50,236 bases of DNA, from contig WGMX01000046.1 of assembly GCA_016124855.1 (NCBI GenBank), positions 1 through 50,236 on the forward strand, read 5' to 3'. Under the pieces are notes generated by a model, which was not told the DNA's origin, did not search any database, and saw only the letters and a program-made list of their open reading frames with translations. Below are positions 15,903-23,654 of this stretch, one piece after another. Source of the stretch: Anaerolineaceae bacterium. GTDB taxonomy: Bacteria > Chloroflexota > Anaerolineae > Aggregatilineales > Phototrophicaceae. The translations under genes were made by a program, and so were the position numbers. Positions within the stretch are counted from its first letter, which is position 1. Every line of letters starts with the position of its first letter.

Positions 15903-17069
15903 CTAGCCCGCTTCAATTTGGACGATGGGTGTTGGTCGAGGGACAATAACTAATAACAAAAGGGCAAGTAGGCAGAGGATAATGCCGATCATCAGGCTGG
16001 TGGTTAACCCGACCCAATTGATGACTGTCCCCATCCCACCAAAGCCAACGACATAACCGATGAACTGGGTAGCTCCATACCAAGACAATGGGGTAGCCAA
16101 CGAGTCACGCGGGACTAAATCGGTAATGAGGGCCGAACCGACTGCCACACCTGCCCCGATGATGCTTTGCAAGGCCATGGCTATCCAGAAGTGCCACAAA
16201 TCAGAGGCTGACGCTAAGACGGCTAAACCAATCAAACTTGCTAGATAACAAATCATGATAAGCGGTTTTCGCCCCAGACGATCTGAAAGCCAGCCAATAA
16301 AAACGGGAAAGGGCAAGCTGATAATGCTGCCAATCGCCCCGCTGCCGGAAATGGCAGTCGCATCAAAGCTGTGACTGTCCATAATGAGCGAGCGCCCTAG
16401 AACAATCTGACTGTTGGCAATATGTGCCAGAATACTTGCAAAAAATAAGAATAGAAATGCACGGCTGACCATCACATTTTTATGCTGTGTGATGGGGTCT
16501 TTTTGGAGTTTGGGTGCTGCTGGTTTGTCTGTCAGCAGTAGACCAAATAGGGGCAGTAATAAATACAAAAGAGCGTCTAATGTGAAAAGTGCTGGATAAC
16601 CCCAACGATCCACAATTGCACCACTGGCTAGACCTCCTAGAATGCCACCGAGAGGTGCGGCAAGCCCGATGATGCCAAATACCCGTCCGCGTTCCGATTT
16701 TTCTACGAATAAACCCGTGAGAATGTTGGTCGTTGTGATGACAATGCCAGCCAGAAACCAAAGAAGAGCGGTCAAAATGGAGAGGCTGAGAAATGATGTT
16801 ACTTGGCCCATCAGCCACGCGGTTGGGACCATGAGCAGGCCGGATACCATGAGAATTGATTTGCGACGTTGAAACCGGTTCGATAACCAACCCGCAGAAA
16901 CGGAGCTAATGGCTAAGGCTAAAAAGGCAAATGACAGGTAATAACCGGTCAAAATGGAGTCTGCACCGAGGCGACCAGCATAGATGGGCAATAAAGGTAC
17001 CAGCCCACTCCCAACCGTAAAGACAATCAGACTACATATAAAAAGCGCAGCAAGTTGTTTTTTAGCCAT
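15903..17069 (-). CDS. MFS transporter (multidrug-type)
   Basis: A 388-aa carrier with 12 predicted membrane segments. The A-loop appears as GWLSNRFQRRKSIL between segments 2 and 3 and its second-half counterpart as GWLSDRLGRKPLIM. It begins MAKKQLAALFICSLIVF and has no extra domains. It is not closely related to the two MFS_3 paralogues at 3.3 and 6.2 kb. It is convergent with map, 17 bases apart. Substrate cannot be assigned. The gap 17070-17312 on its upstream side shows no coding signal. Confidence 0.87.
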   Translation of the reverse strand: MAKKQLAALFICSLIVFTVGSGLVPLLPIYAGRLGADSILTGYYLSFAFLALAISSVSAGWLSNRFQRRKSILMVSGLLMVPTAWLMGQVTSFLSLSILTALLWFLAGIVITTTNILTGLFVEKSERGRVFGIIGLAAPLGGILGGLASGAIVDRWGYPALFTLDALLYLLLPLFGLLLTDKPAAPKLQKDPITQHKNVMVSRAFLFLFFASILAHIANSQIVLGRSLIMDSHSFDATAISGSGAIGSIISLPFPVFIGWLSDRLGRKPLIMICYLASLIGLAVLASASDLWHFWIAMALQSIIGAGVAVGSALITDLVPRDSLATPLSWYGATQFIGYVVGFGGMGTVINWVGLTTSLMIGIILCLLALLLLVIVPRPTPIVQIEAG

Positions 17070-17312
17070 AGCATTTCTTTAATCAACACGGCGAACGTCG
17101 GGGTTTGTTTTCGATTAATTTCAACGAGATTGTCTAAATTTCCACATCTGCTGACATTAGTTCATCATACAGCAACCCCAACTGTCGATGCATAGTGCGA
17201 TAGTGGGCAGTCCGTAATGCACCGAACGAAGCGTTGAACTCTTCCCCTAATCAGTCAACGTGGATCTAAGCTGGTCGCGAGATCACTGTTTCGGCGATAC
17301 GTTTACGGGCAT

Positions 17313-17345
17313 AAAAGGGGACGAAATCATGGTTCGTCCTCTTTT
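17313..17345. terminator. Bidirectional terminator-like hairpin
   Basis: GGACGAA and TTCGTCC pair around a 7-nt loop, flanked by AAAAGG on one side and CTCTTTTTTA on the other. It therefore has a U-tract in both directions. It lies directly after the stop of the RidA-like gene on the minus strand. The GGACG stem resembles the GTAG-foot hairpins, but the foot is absent. Confidence 0.65.
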
Positions 17346-17735
17346 TTATTCTGTTAGAACGGCGTCGGCTTCGACCTCGACCAACATTTCCGGCGAAATG
17401 AACGCCTTAACTTCGATCATGGCGGCTACGGGGCGAATATCCTTGAAAAATTCGCCGTGCGCCCGCCCAACGGCTTCTGAATGTTCGCTGTTGACGATAT
17501 ACATGCGGGTTCGCACCACATCTTTGAGGCTGCCACCTGCACGAATGAGAGCGGCCTCGATATTACGAAAAATTTGCACGGTTTGGGCATAAGGATCGCC
17601 GACGCCTACGATTTTCCCTTCGGCATTGGTGGCGGTTGTTCCGGCGACGTAGATAAACGGGCCAACTTTGACAATGCGCGAGTAGCCGATGACCGACTCA
17701 AACGGCGAATTCCCTGCAAAATTCTGACGTTCCAT
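17346..17735 (-). CDS. RidA/YjgF-family protein
   Basis: A 129-aa member of the YjgF/YER057c/UK114 family. Archetypal RidA deaminates reactive enamine/imine intermediates. It contains GYSRIVKVGPFIYVAGTTA, then QTVQIFRNIEAALIRAGGS and DVVRTRMYIVN; the arginine in V-R-T-R-M corresponds to the residue that binds the substrate carboxylate in RidA. The C-terminal EVEADAVL is also typical. Subfamily assignment within Rid is uncertain. The ATG at 17735 has GGGGG immediately upstream and is preferred over a TTG 21 bases earlier. It begins 17 bases after the serine hydrolase stop, so the two form an operon. Confidence 0.87.
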   Translation of the reverse strand: MERQNFAGNSPFESVIGYSRIVKVGPFIYVAGTTATNAEGKIVGVGDPYAQTVQIFRNIEAALIRAGGSLKDVVRTRMYIVNSEHSEAVGRAHGEFFKDIRPVAAMIEVKAFISPEMLVEVEADAVLTE

Positions 17736-17752
17736 ATTTCCCCCGTAAATGG

Positions 17753-18757
17753 TCAAGGTTTGTCCAATTGCGTGATGACATCCAGCGCAATCTGATGCGG
17801 ATTTTCGATGGCGTTACTGTTGCACAGGACGATACCCGTTGTTTGGGTTTCGGGCAAATAGAGGAAGGCCGAGGCAAATCCGGTGATGCCTCCGTTGTGA
17901 CCGAGAAATGTGCCGAGTGGACTTTCGACCATGAACCAACCTAAGCCTACTGTGTAATGATAATTTTTCTCGTTGGCTTCGGCTGAAAGATGCGGTGTCC
18001 ACCAGAGTTTACGATAGTCGGCATTGAGGATGCGGTCATCAAAAAGAGCCGTTTTCCACTGTAGTAAATCGCGGACGGTGGAGAGCAAGACACCCGCACT
18101 AAAGGTGTTACTGATGTCGTAGAGGCCTTTGTTGTAAAACGCGCCGTCGCGGTAGTTGTAGCCCTGCGCCCGATGAGGAATGATTTGATGGTAATTATTC
18201 CCCTGTGTGGACGTCATGCCCAGTGGTTTAAAAATCAACTCTTTCAGATAGTCCGCGTATGGTTTATGGGTCACAGATTCGATGACCATACCGAGCAGAT
18301 AATAGCCGGTATTGTCATAGCTATGGCGTGTTCCTGATGGAAAACTCAGCGGTAAATCACGCACTAAGTCCAGCACTTCATTAGGTGATTTATCGACACG
18401 TTGAAGTTCCCAATAACGGTCAAGCGAGGTGTAGTTGGGAATACCCGATTGATGGGTGAGACAGTTTTGAATGGTGACGGCTTGCCACGCTTCGGGTAAA
18501 TCAGAAACGTACTTCGATACGGGATCATCGAGTTTAAGCTGTTCATTTTGGGCGAGGTACAAAATGGCTTGGGCGGTGAACAGTTTGGTTACAGAGGCGA
18601 TTTCAAAAACGGTTTGCGTGTTTACCGCTACCTGATGTTCAAGATTGGTGTACCCATAATAGCCTTCGTGGAGGATGGTATCACCTCGTTGGATGGCGAT
18701 GGCAAGGCCGGGGATATGGCTTTCTTTCATACGTGTTTCGATGAGTTTGGCAATCAT
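17753..18757 (-). CDS. Serine hydrolase, class C beta-lactamase-related
   Basis: A 334-aa penicillin-recognising-fold hydrolase (Pfam Beta-lactamase, AmpC/EstB-like). The SxxK motif is S55-V-T-K58, the YxN motif is Y147-D-N149, and the third motif is GHNGGITGF, where true AmpC has KTG. The HxG form is typical of esterases and D-aminopeptidases of this fold, so beta-lactam resistance should not be inferred. No signal peptide is present, so it is probably cytoplasmic. It forms an operon with the RidA-like gene downstream. The gap 18758-19189 upstream is non-coding; it holds a degenerate ACCACAGAGAACACAGAG repeat and the toxin-antitoxin promoter region. Confidence 0.85.
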   Translation of the reverse strand: MIAKLIETRMKESHIPGLAIAIQRGDTILHEGYYGYTNLEHQVAVNTQTVFEIASVTKLFTAQAILYLAQNEQLKLDDPVSKYVSDLPEAWQAVTIQNCLTHQSGIPNYTSLDRYWELQRVDKSPNEVLDLVRDLPLSFPSGTRHSYDNTGYYLLGMVIESVTHKPYADYLKELIFKPLGMTSTQGNNYHQIIPHRAQGYNYRDGAFYNKGLYDISNTFSAGVLLSTVRDLLQWKTALFDDRILNADYRKLWWTPHLSAEANEKNYHYTVGLGWFMVESPLGTFLGHNGGITGFASAFLYLPETQTTGIVLCNSNAIENPHQIALDVITQLDKP

Positions 18758-18891
18758 GTCAATTATCGTTTCATTTATTGGCGAAATTGGCGGAAAAATG
18801 TGTCATTTCGGCGGATGGCTCGGCTAAAAGCGCGGCATGGTTGGTTATGGACCGTCCGACGCCAACTTTGCCAATCGGAAAATGCAAATTG

Positions 18892-18910
18892 AACCACAGA
18901 GAACACAGAG
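18892..18910. repeat. Degenerate ACAGAG direct repeat
   Basis: AACCACAGAGAACACAGAG, with another CAGAG a few bases on. Short direct repeats of this type are seen in the intergenic DNA of unrelated bacteria; I assign no function. Confidence 0.35.
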
Positions 18911-19189
18911 ATCAATACAGAGTGTCTTAACACAGATACTCCGAGACATGATGACATAAAGATATTGTACTCGAAAAATTGTTCGAATGGGTTACCAAAA
19001 TGTAACTCTTTCGAGGCGAGTTTACCAACGATTTTGAGTGAGAAATTTGGATGGTGAAGTTGGGAGTTGGTTGGAATGGGGTTTGTGACGTTTTGAGGTG
19101 CTAAGGTGAGTTTTCAAATCCTGCCAAGTTGTTTATGGCGCTTGGCGTTTCATATATAATTGGTTGTGGGTTAGCAAGAGGAAAAACAA

Positions 19190-19453
19190 ATGACTGATTT
19201 ACATGAATTGTTGACCGTTATTGATGACTTATCCCCTGATGAACTGGAACAGGTCTATCGCCGTGTTGTGCAGCGTCGCTCGCCTTCTTATTGGCTGGTT
19301 CCGGGTTCAAACCTGAAAGCTATTCAGGAAATCATGCGACCTGTTTATGAGGAAACTGCAACCATGAGTGATGAGGAGATTGATAGTGCGATTGATGAGG
19401 CGCTAAGCGAGGTACGGCGTGAGCGAAAATCCGCTTCCCATAATCGTGATTGA
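19190..19453 (+). CDS. Putative antitoxin of PIN-toxin pair
   Basis: An 87-aa acidic small protein beginning MTDLHELLTVIDDLSPDELEQ, with an amphipathic helix at each end. The C-terminal half is strongly acidic (EETATMSDEEIDSAIDEAL) and ends in a basic tail. I do not recognise a DNA-binding domain. The antitoxin role is inferred from its 35-bp overlap with the PIN-domain gene that follows. AGAGGAAAA precedes the ATG, and a TATAAT at 19155-19160 is a likely -10 element. Confidence 0.55.
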   Translation: MTDLHELLTVIDDLSPDELEQVYRRVVQRRSPSYWLVPGSNLKAIQEIMRPVYEETATMSDEEIDSAIDEALSEVRRERKSASHNRD

Positions 19454-19865
19454 TACGCAACTTGTTTTACGCGCTACACTCAACGAGAGATCTCTACCTG
19501 CAAAAATTTTCTTCAATTATGGTCATCTTTATATCTTAGCTGTTTCGCCCGGTATCCGAGCAGAGGTCGCAGATGTTTTAACGCGTCCCTCTATTCGGGC
19601 TAAGTTTACCAGCATCACGGATGAAAGCGTGGCTCGCGTACTTTCTATATTAGATGCCGGTCAACAGATTAGCCCTGAGGATGTTCCGCCTGTATCCCGT
19701 GATCCTAAAGATGATATTTTTCTGGCGACGGCTGTCATGAGCGGCGCTCAATACATTGTCACTGAAGACAAAGACTTACTAGTATTAAACCCTTATGAAG
19801 GTATTCGCATCCTCAACGCCCTTGAATTTCTAAACATCATTCAGCCTTCTTTGAAGACCGAATAA
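19419..19865 (+). CDS. PIN-domain ribonuclease, putative toxin
   Basis: A 148-aa PIN-domain protein of the 'putative toxin-antitoxin system toxin component, PIN family' type. The first catalytic aspartate is in IIVIDTQLVLRA, an acidic cluster follows in DPKDDIFLATAV, and a further acidic site is in VTEDKDLL. Such proteins are Mg-dependent RNases. It starts with GTG inside the end of the upstream small gene, which implies translational coupling and a two-gene toxin-antitoxin cassette. Two GTAG-foot hairpins lie just downstream, before the convergent pepF. Confidence 0.8.
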   Translation: MSENPLPIIVIDTQLVLRATLNERSLPAKIFFNYGHLYILAVSPGIRAEVADVLTRPSIRAKFTSITDESVARVLSILDAGQQISPEDVPPVSRDPKDDIFLATAVMSGAQYIVTEDKDLLVLNPYEGIRILNALEFLNIIQPSLKTE

Positions 19866-19882
19866 TAAATTCTAATTACGCT

Positions 19883-19908
19883 GGGAGGGTCTCTGACCCT
19901 CCCCTACG
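19883..19908 (-). repeat. GTAG-foot hairpin element (copy 4)
   Basis: Perfect 9-bp stem GGGAGGGTC / GACCCTCCC with a 3-nt loop and a minus-strand CGTAGG foot. It lies in the convergent gap between the PIN toxin and pepF. Confidence 0.65.
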
Positions 19909-19930
19909 AGAACATCGTTATTTTGGCGGC

Positions 19931-19955
19931 GGAAGAGGCACGCCTCTTCCCTACA
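19931..19955 (-). repeat. GTAG-foot hairpin element (copy 5)
   Basis: Perfect 9-bp stem GGAAGAGGC / GCCTCTTCC with a 2-nt loop and a minus-strand TGTAGG foot. It is in the same orientation as copy 4 and 48 bases from it, so this is a direct pair. Confidence 0.65.
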
Positions 19956-19968
19956 CGATCAGGTGTGT

Positions 19969-21774
19969 TTAGGCGGTTAATTCGCCGAGTTTGTCGACGT
20001 AGCCAGCGAGAACCTCAAAGGTGCGTTCGACGGCTTCGGGGGTTGCCATATCGACCCCTGCGAGTTTGAGAGCATCAACTGGATAGAGCGAACTGCCGGT
20101 ACTGAGGAACTTGATGTAGTTTTCGGCTACACCTGCTTCACCAGCCTGAATCTTTGCTGATAGGGCATGTGCGGCTGAGATTCCGGTGGCATATTGGTAG
20201 ACATAATAATTGGCATAGAGATGCCCGAACTGCGCCCATGTGATGCCCACACGGTCACGATCTACATGCATTTCGTTACCATAACCTTCGCTGAACAAAT
20301 CCGCCATGAGCGCAATTAAGTCGCTGGCGGTGACAGACTTGCCGTCTTCAATGCGTGTGTGAACTTCGAGTTCGAAACGAGCCAACGTGGGCATGATGAA
20401 GAAGTAGCGATGCAAGTTGCTCATGGCTTCTTCGATGACCGCGATTTGGAAGTCTTTATCGCTGTTGACCTTGAAGAGATGGGCGCGGGTGGTGGCTTGA
20501 TTGAAGTTGGAGGCAACTTCGGCTACGAACAGCGAATAATCGCCGTAAACATAAGGTTGATTCTTGCGTGAGAGATAGGAGTGCATGGAGTGACCGAGTT
20601 CGTGGGCAAGGGTACTGAGTGCGCCCAAGCTGTCGTCGAAGCTCATCATGATATAGGGGGCGGTGTCATAAGTGCCGAAGCTGAACGCACCGGCTGATTT
20701 GCCTTTGGTCGGGTAGACATCCACCCAACGCTCTTCGAGGCAGCCGTTGCGAAGTGCGCCGACATAATCTTTGCCTAGCGGAGTCATGCCTTCGCAAATC
20801 CACTGCACGGCTTGTTCATAGGTGACAACCGGCGGTTTCTTGGTGATGGGCGCCCAAATATCGTAGGGTTCAAGGGTTTCCACACCGAGTGCCTTGCGCC
20901 GAATCGCCCAATATTTATGCCATGTGGGAATGTTCTTGCGGTAGGTATCAATCAGATTGTGGAAAACTTCTTTGGGAATGTTGTTCTGGAACAACGAGGC
21001 TTCGAGCGCTGTGTCATAACGGCGCGCGCGGGCATAGAATATATCCCGTTTGGCTGAGGCAAGATAGTTGCTGGTAAGGGTGTTCTTGAGGCTGAGATAG
21101 GTGTCGGCATAATTTTCCCACGCCTGCTTGCGGGCTTCGCGATCACTCCCTTCGAGAAAGGTATCTTTGGTGCTTTGTGCCAGCGGCATTTCTTGACCGT
21201 CGATGACGACTGGTTTGAACTGCATATCGGCATCGGTGAGCATGTCGGCGGTGTTATCGGTTTGACCAAAGGGTTCGCCCGCCATCGCCAAGATTTCTTC
21301 CACTTCAGGTGAACGGACATGCTGCTGCTGGCGGAAAAGGTCATGGAAATAATGCCCATAGGTGCTGAGGCGGGATTCGCTGCCGACCCATGACATGAGT
21401 TTGGCTTCACCAATCGCCAACATTTCGGGGTTGGAAAAGCTGGTGGCCGCGCCGACACGAGCGTACAGACCGAAGGCTTGTCCGGTCATGCCGATGGCTT
21501 CTTCATCGCCGGTATCGCAGGATTGCGACATACGGGCGTAGAAAAAGAGCTTGCTGACACGGCGTATTAAAGAGGTGGACAGTTCCATCCAATCTGCTAA
21601 TTTGCCGGCACTGTCGCCTAAGTGACCTTGAAAGGGCGCGAGAAGGTCAAGCTCTTTGTTGACAGTTTCAAACTCGGCTGCCCAGACGGCACGTGATGGA
21701 AAGACGGCTTCGGCGTTCCATTTGTACTGCTCGCCAATATCGCTGCGCAAGGGAATCGTTTTAGCACTCGCCAT
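19969..21774 (-). CDS. pepF: Oligoendopeptidase F (M3B)
   Basis: A 601-aa cytoplasmic zinc oligopeptidase, of the usual length for PepF. The zinc site is TLAHELGHSMHSY, with H391, E392 and H395. The third ligand is expected in VAEVASNFNQA downstream. The N-terminal lobe has the family YKWNAEAVFPS opening, and the C-terminal catalytic lobe includes WAQFGHLYANYYVYQYATG, a strongly conserved PepF segment. It probably degrades peptides of about 7-17 residues. GGAG seven bases before the ATG supports the start. It is convergent with the toxin-antitoxin pair, with hairpins between. Confidence 0.93.
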   Translation of the reverse strand: MASAKTIPLRSDIGEQYKWNAEAVFPSRAVWAAEFETVNKELDLLAPFQGHLGDSAGKLADWMELSTSLIRRVSKLFFYARMSQSCDTGDEEAIGMTGQAFGLYARVGAATSFSNPEMLAIGEAKLMSWVGSESRLSTYGHYFHDLFRQQQHVRSPEVEEILAMAGEPFGQTDNTADMLTDADMQFKPVVIDGQEMPLAQSTKDTFLEGSDREARKQAWENYADTYLSLKNTLTSNYLASAKRDIFYARARRYDTALEASLFQNNIPKEVFHNLIDTYRKNIPTWHKYWAIRRKALGVETLEPYDIWAPITKKPPVVTYEQAVQWICEGMTPLGKDYVGALRNGCLEERWVDVYPTKGKSAGAFSFGTYDTAPYIMMSFDDSLGALSTLAHELGHSMHSYLSRKNQPYVYGDYSLFVAEVASNFNQATTRAHLFKVNSDKDFQIAVIEEAMSNLHRYFFIMPTLARFELEVHTRIEDGKSVTASDLIALMADLFSEGYGNEMHVDRDRVGITWAQFGHLYANYYVYQYATGISAAHALSAKIQAGEAGVAENYIKFLSTGSSLYPVDALKLAGVDMATPEAVERTFEVLAGYVDKLGELTA

Positions 21775-21924
21775 GATAACTCCTGTTGTTATTCGCTTCG
21801 TGACATGAGGAAATTGTCGCGATGAAAGTAGACACTGTGGATAATACCAACCGCCCCTAGGCGGGGTTCAAAAGTTTTGCCGTAAAGGTTTTAGAACGAG
21901 CCTAATATGAAAGTTATTTAGTTT

Positions 21925-22272
21925 TTAGAGATCATCCAACTCACCGTTATGGAGTGAACTTTCGAAGGCGCGACCAATTAATAATATATGCTGCACCCAA
22001 GTCGCCAGATCATCTTCAGTCATATGCTCCAGCAGCGGTTCAATCACATCATCGGGCAATCCGTTCAAGACTTCCGTCGAAAGACAGGACATGGCTTGCT
22101 CAACCGATGCCCGTGATTCCGGCGGATCATTTTCCATTAATTTTTGAAACCAACGCTCGACGATAGGATGAACCTGTTCACAGGACGAACCATAATCCAA
22201 CTGTTGATTGGCGAGGTCCTCAAATTCGTCCAACCAATTGGGGTCATCCGGATGTTGTGAAGAGTCATTCAT
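21925..22272 (-). CDS. Small acidic protein of unknown function
   Basis: A 115-aa acidic, cysteine-containing protein with no motif I recognise. It is helix-rich: WLDEFEDLANQQLD, VEQAMSCLSTEVLNGL and ATWVQHILLIGRAFESS are amphipathic. There is no signal peptide or membrane segment. GGAGA lies eight bases upstream of the ATG, so it is probably real. Its neighbours (pepF downstream on the same strand, a divergent flippase-like gene upstream) give no clear clue. The 150-bp gap to pepF includes a small CCGCC/GGCGG palindrome near 21850. Confidence 0.6.
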   Translation of the reverse strand: MNDSSQHPDDPNWLDEFEDLANQQLDYGSSCEQVHPIVERWFQKLMENDPPESRASVEQAMSCLSTEVLNGLPDDVIEPLLEHMTEDDLATWVQHILLIGRAFESSLHNGELDDL

Positions 22273-22587
22273 GGGATAAATCTCCTTGTACTAACCGGAG
22301 TCGATATGTGGTGCATGATTGACTTACTAAAAGTGTACTCTTCCAGTCAATAAATACAAGCAACCGAGTTGATTAAATTCATTTGGAGTGTCATGTTGAC
22401 TGTTAATCTTACTCACGTCAGATTAAGGATTTTCTTGTGCGATAGATCATTTGTGCTGATTGATAGTAGCATGATTTATTGAGACTTGCCACATGGCCTA
22501 TGGTCGCAACAAAATGACTGCTACAATGTAATGTCTATTCGGATTAAGTGGGCGTATCGTGGCAGCCCATGATTGTGTTAGTGGTTA

Positions 22588-23592
22588 ATGAAACTTAACA
22601 AGTGGCTGGCTGTAGGTCTTGGCCTTGTAATTAGTTTAGTGTTTCTGTGGTTTGCGTTCCGCAATTTGAATCCCGCAGCAGTCTGGGCAGAAATCCAGCA
22701 TGTGAATGTGGGTTGGCTGCTGCTTGGCTCGGCAGTGTATTTTGTTGGTGTTACTTTGATTTCGATTCGCTGGCAGTTTTTGCTGCGGTCGATTAAACGG
22801 ATTTCGCTGGGTGGGCTGGTTCCGCTGGTCGCAATTGGTTACATGGGTAACAATGTTTATCCCTTCCGCAGCGGTGAAATCTTGCGGGTGGTACTACTGC
22901 AACGAAAATATCGTGCACCGATGGCACGGGTGGCTACGACAGTATTGGTCGAGCGTGTATTTGACGGACTGGTCATGCTGACCTTTATTATGGTGGCGCT
23001 GCTGTTTGTGAATATTCAAGCGGTCGAGATTAAAGGCGTTGCGAGTATTGCCGCGCCATTATTTTTGACGGCTGTTGCGGTGTTTTTTGTGTTGGCAGCG
23101 CGTCCCAATGTAATGCGGCGCATTTTACATGTGATGGGGCGCATCATTCCGGGTCGCATTCACAATCTGATGACACGTTTGGCTGATGAAATCATCGAAG
23201 GTTTGCAAGCGCTGCGCAGTCCGGCGGATCTGGCAGGGGCGGTCGTTTCTTCATTTGCCAGTTGGATGGTCGAAGCGAGTGTTTATTGGATGGTGTCTTT
23301 TGCCTTCGGGCTGCATGTGGGTTATCCGGTGATGCTGCTGACGGTGGGCGTAGTCAACCTCGCGGGTTTGATTCCGGCTTCACCGGGGCAAATTGGCGTT
23401 TTTGAATTTTTTGTATCACTGGTGCTGATCGCGGTCGGCGTGGCGGATACCGAAGCTCATGCTTATGCGCTGGTGGTACATGTGGTGATCTGGCTGCCGG
23501 TGACCCTAGCAGGTTTCGCCTTTTTGGTGCGGCAGGGACTCGGTTGGGGCGCGATTACTCATGCGCATGAATTGGAGCAGGTGGCGGGTTAG
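22588..23592 (+). CDS. Lysylphosphatidylglycerol synthase TM-region/flippase-like protein
   Basis: A 334-aa polytopic membrane protein of the UPF0104/AglD-like family, the membrane half of MprF that moves lipids across the bilayer. It has about eight hydrophobic segments. Characteristic segments are IRWQFLLR after the second helix, VAIGYMGNNVYPFRSGEILRV, ATTVLVERVFDGLVM, and LIPASPGQIGVFEF near the C-terminus. There is no lysyl-transferase domain, so it is not an intact MprF. In other bacteria such proteins accompany glycolipid synthesis. The gap 22273-22587 upstream contains no coding signal; TACAAT near 22523 may be its -10 element. Confidence 0.85.
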   Translation: MKLNKWLAVGLGLVISLVFLWFAFRNLNPAAVWAEIQHVNVGWLLLGSAVYFVGVTLISIRWQFLLRSIKRISLGGLVPLVAIGYMGNNVYPFRSGEILRVVLLQRKYRAPMARVATTVLVERVFDGLVMLTFIMVALLFVNIQAVEIKGVASIAAPLFLTAVAVFFVLAARPNVMRRILHVMGRIIPGRIHNLMTRLADEIIEGLQALRSPADLAGAVVSSFASWMVEASVYWMVSFAFGLHVGYPVMLLTVGVVNLAGLIPASPGQIGVFEFFVSLVLIAVGVADTEAHAYALVVHVVIWLPVTLAGFAFLVRQGLGWGAITHAHELEQVAG

Positions 23593-23615
23593 TTATCCTC
23601 AAGTTTGGCGAGCGC

Positions 23616-23640
23616 GGGCGGGAAAAATCCCGCCCCTACA
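23616..23640 (-). repeat. GTAG-foot hairpin element (copy 6)
   Basis: Perfect 8-bp stem GGGCGGGA / TCCCGCCC with a 4-nt A loop and a minus-strand TGTAGG foot. It lies in the convergent gap between the flippase-like gene and the U32 gene. Confidence 0.65.
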
Positions 23641-23654
23641 ATTGCCTCTCAAAG

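Noticed and set aside
17313..17345. Tenth member of the GTAG-foot hairpin set
   Set aside because: The stem is similar (GGACGAA) but the foot is missing and U-tracts flank it, so a terminator explains it better.
17753..18757. Beta-lactam resistance gene
   Set aside because: SxxK and YxN are present, but the third motif is HNG rather than KTG and there is no signal peptide; a general serine hydrolase is more likely.
18758..19189. tRNA or other structured RNA in the longest gap
   Set aside because: No cloverleaf, T-loop consensus or other known RNA pattern was found there or in any other gap.
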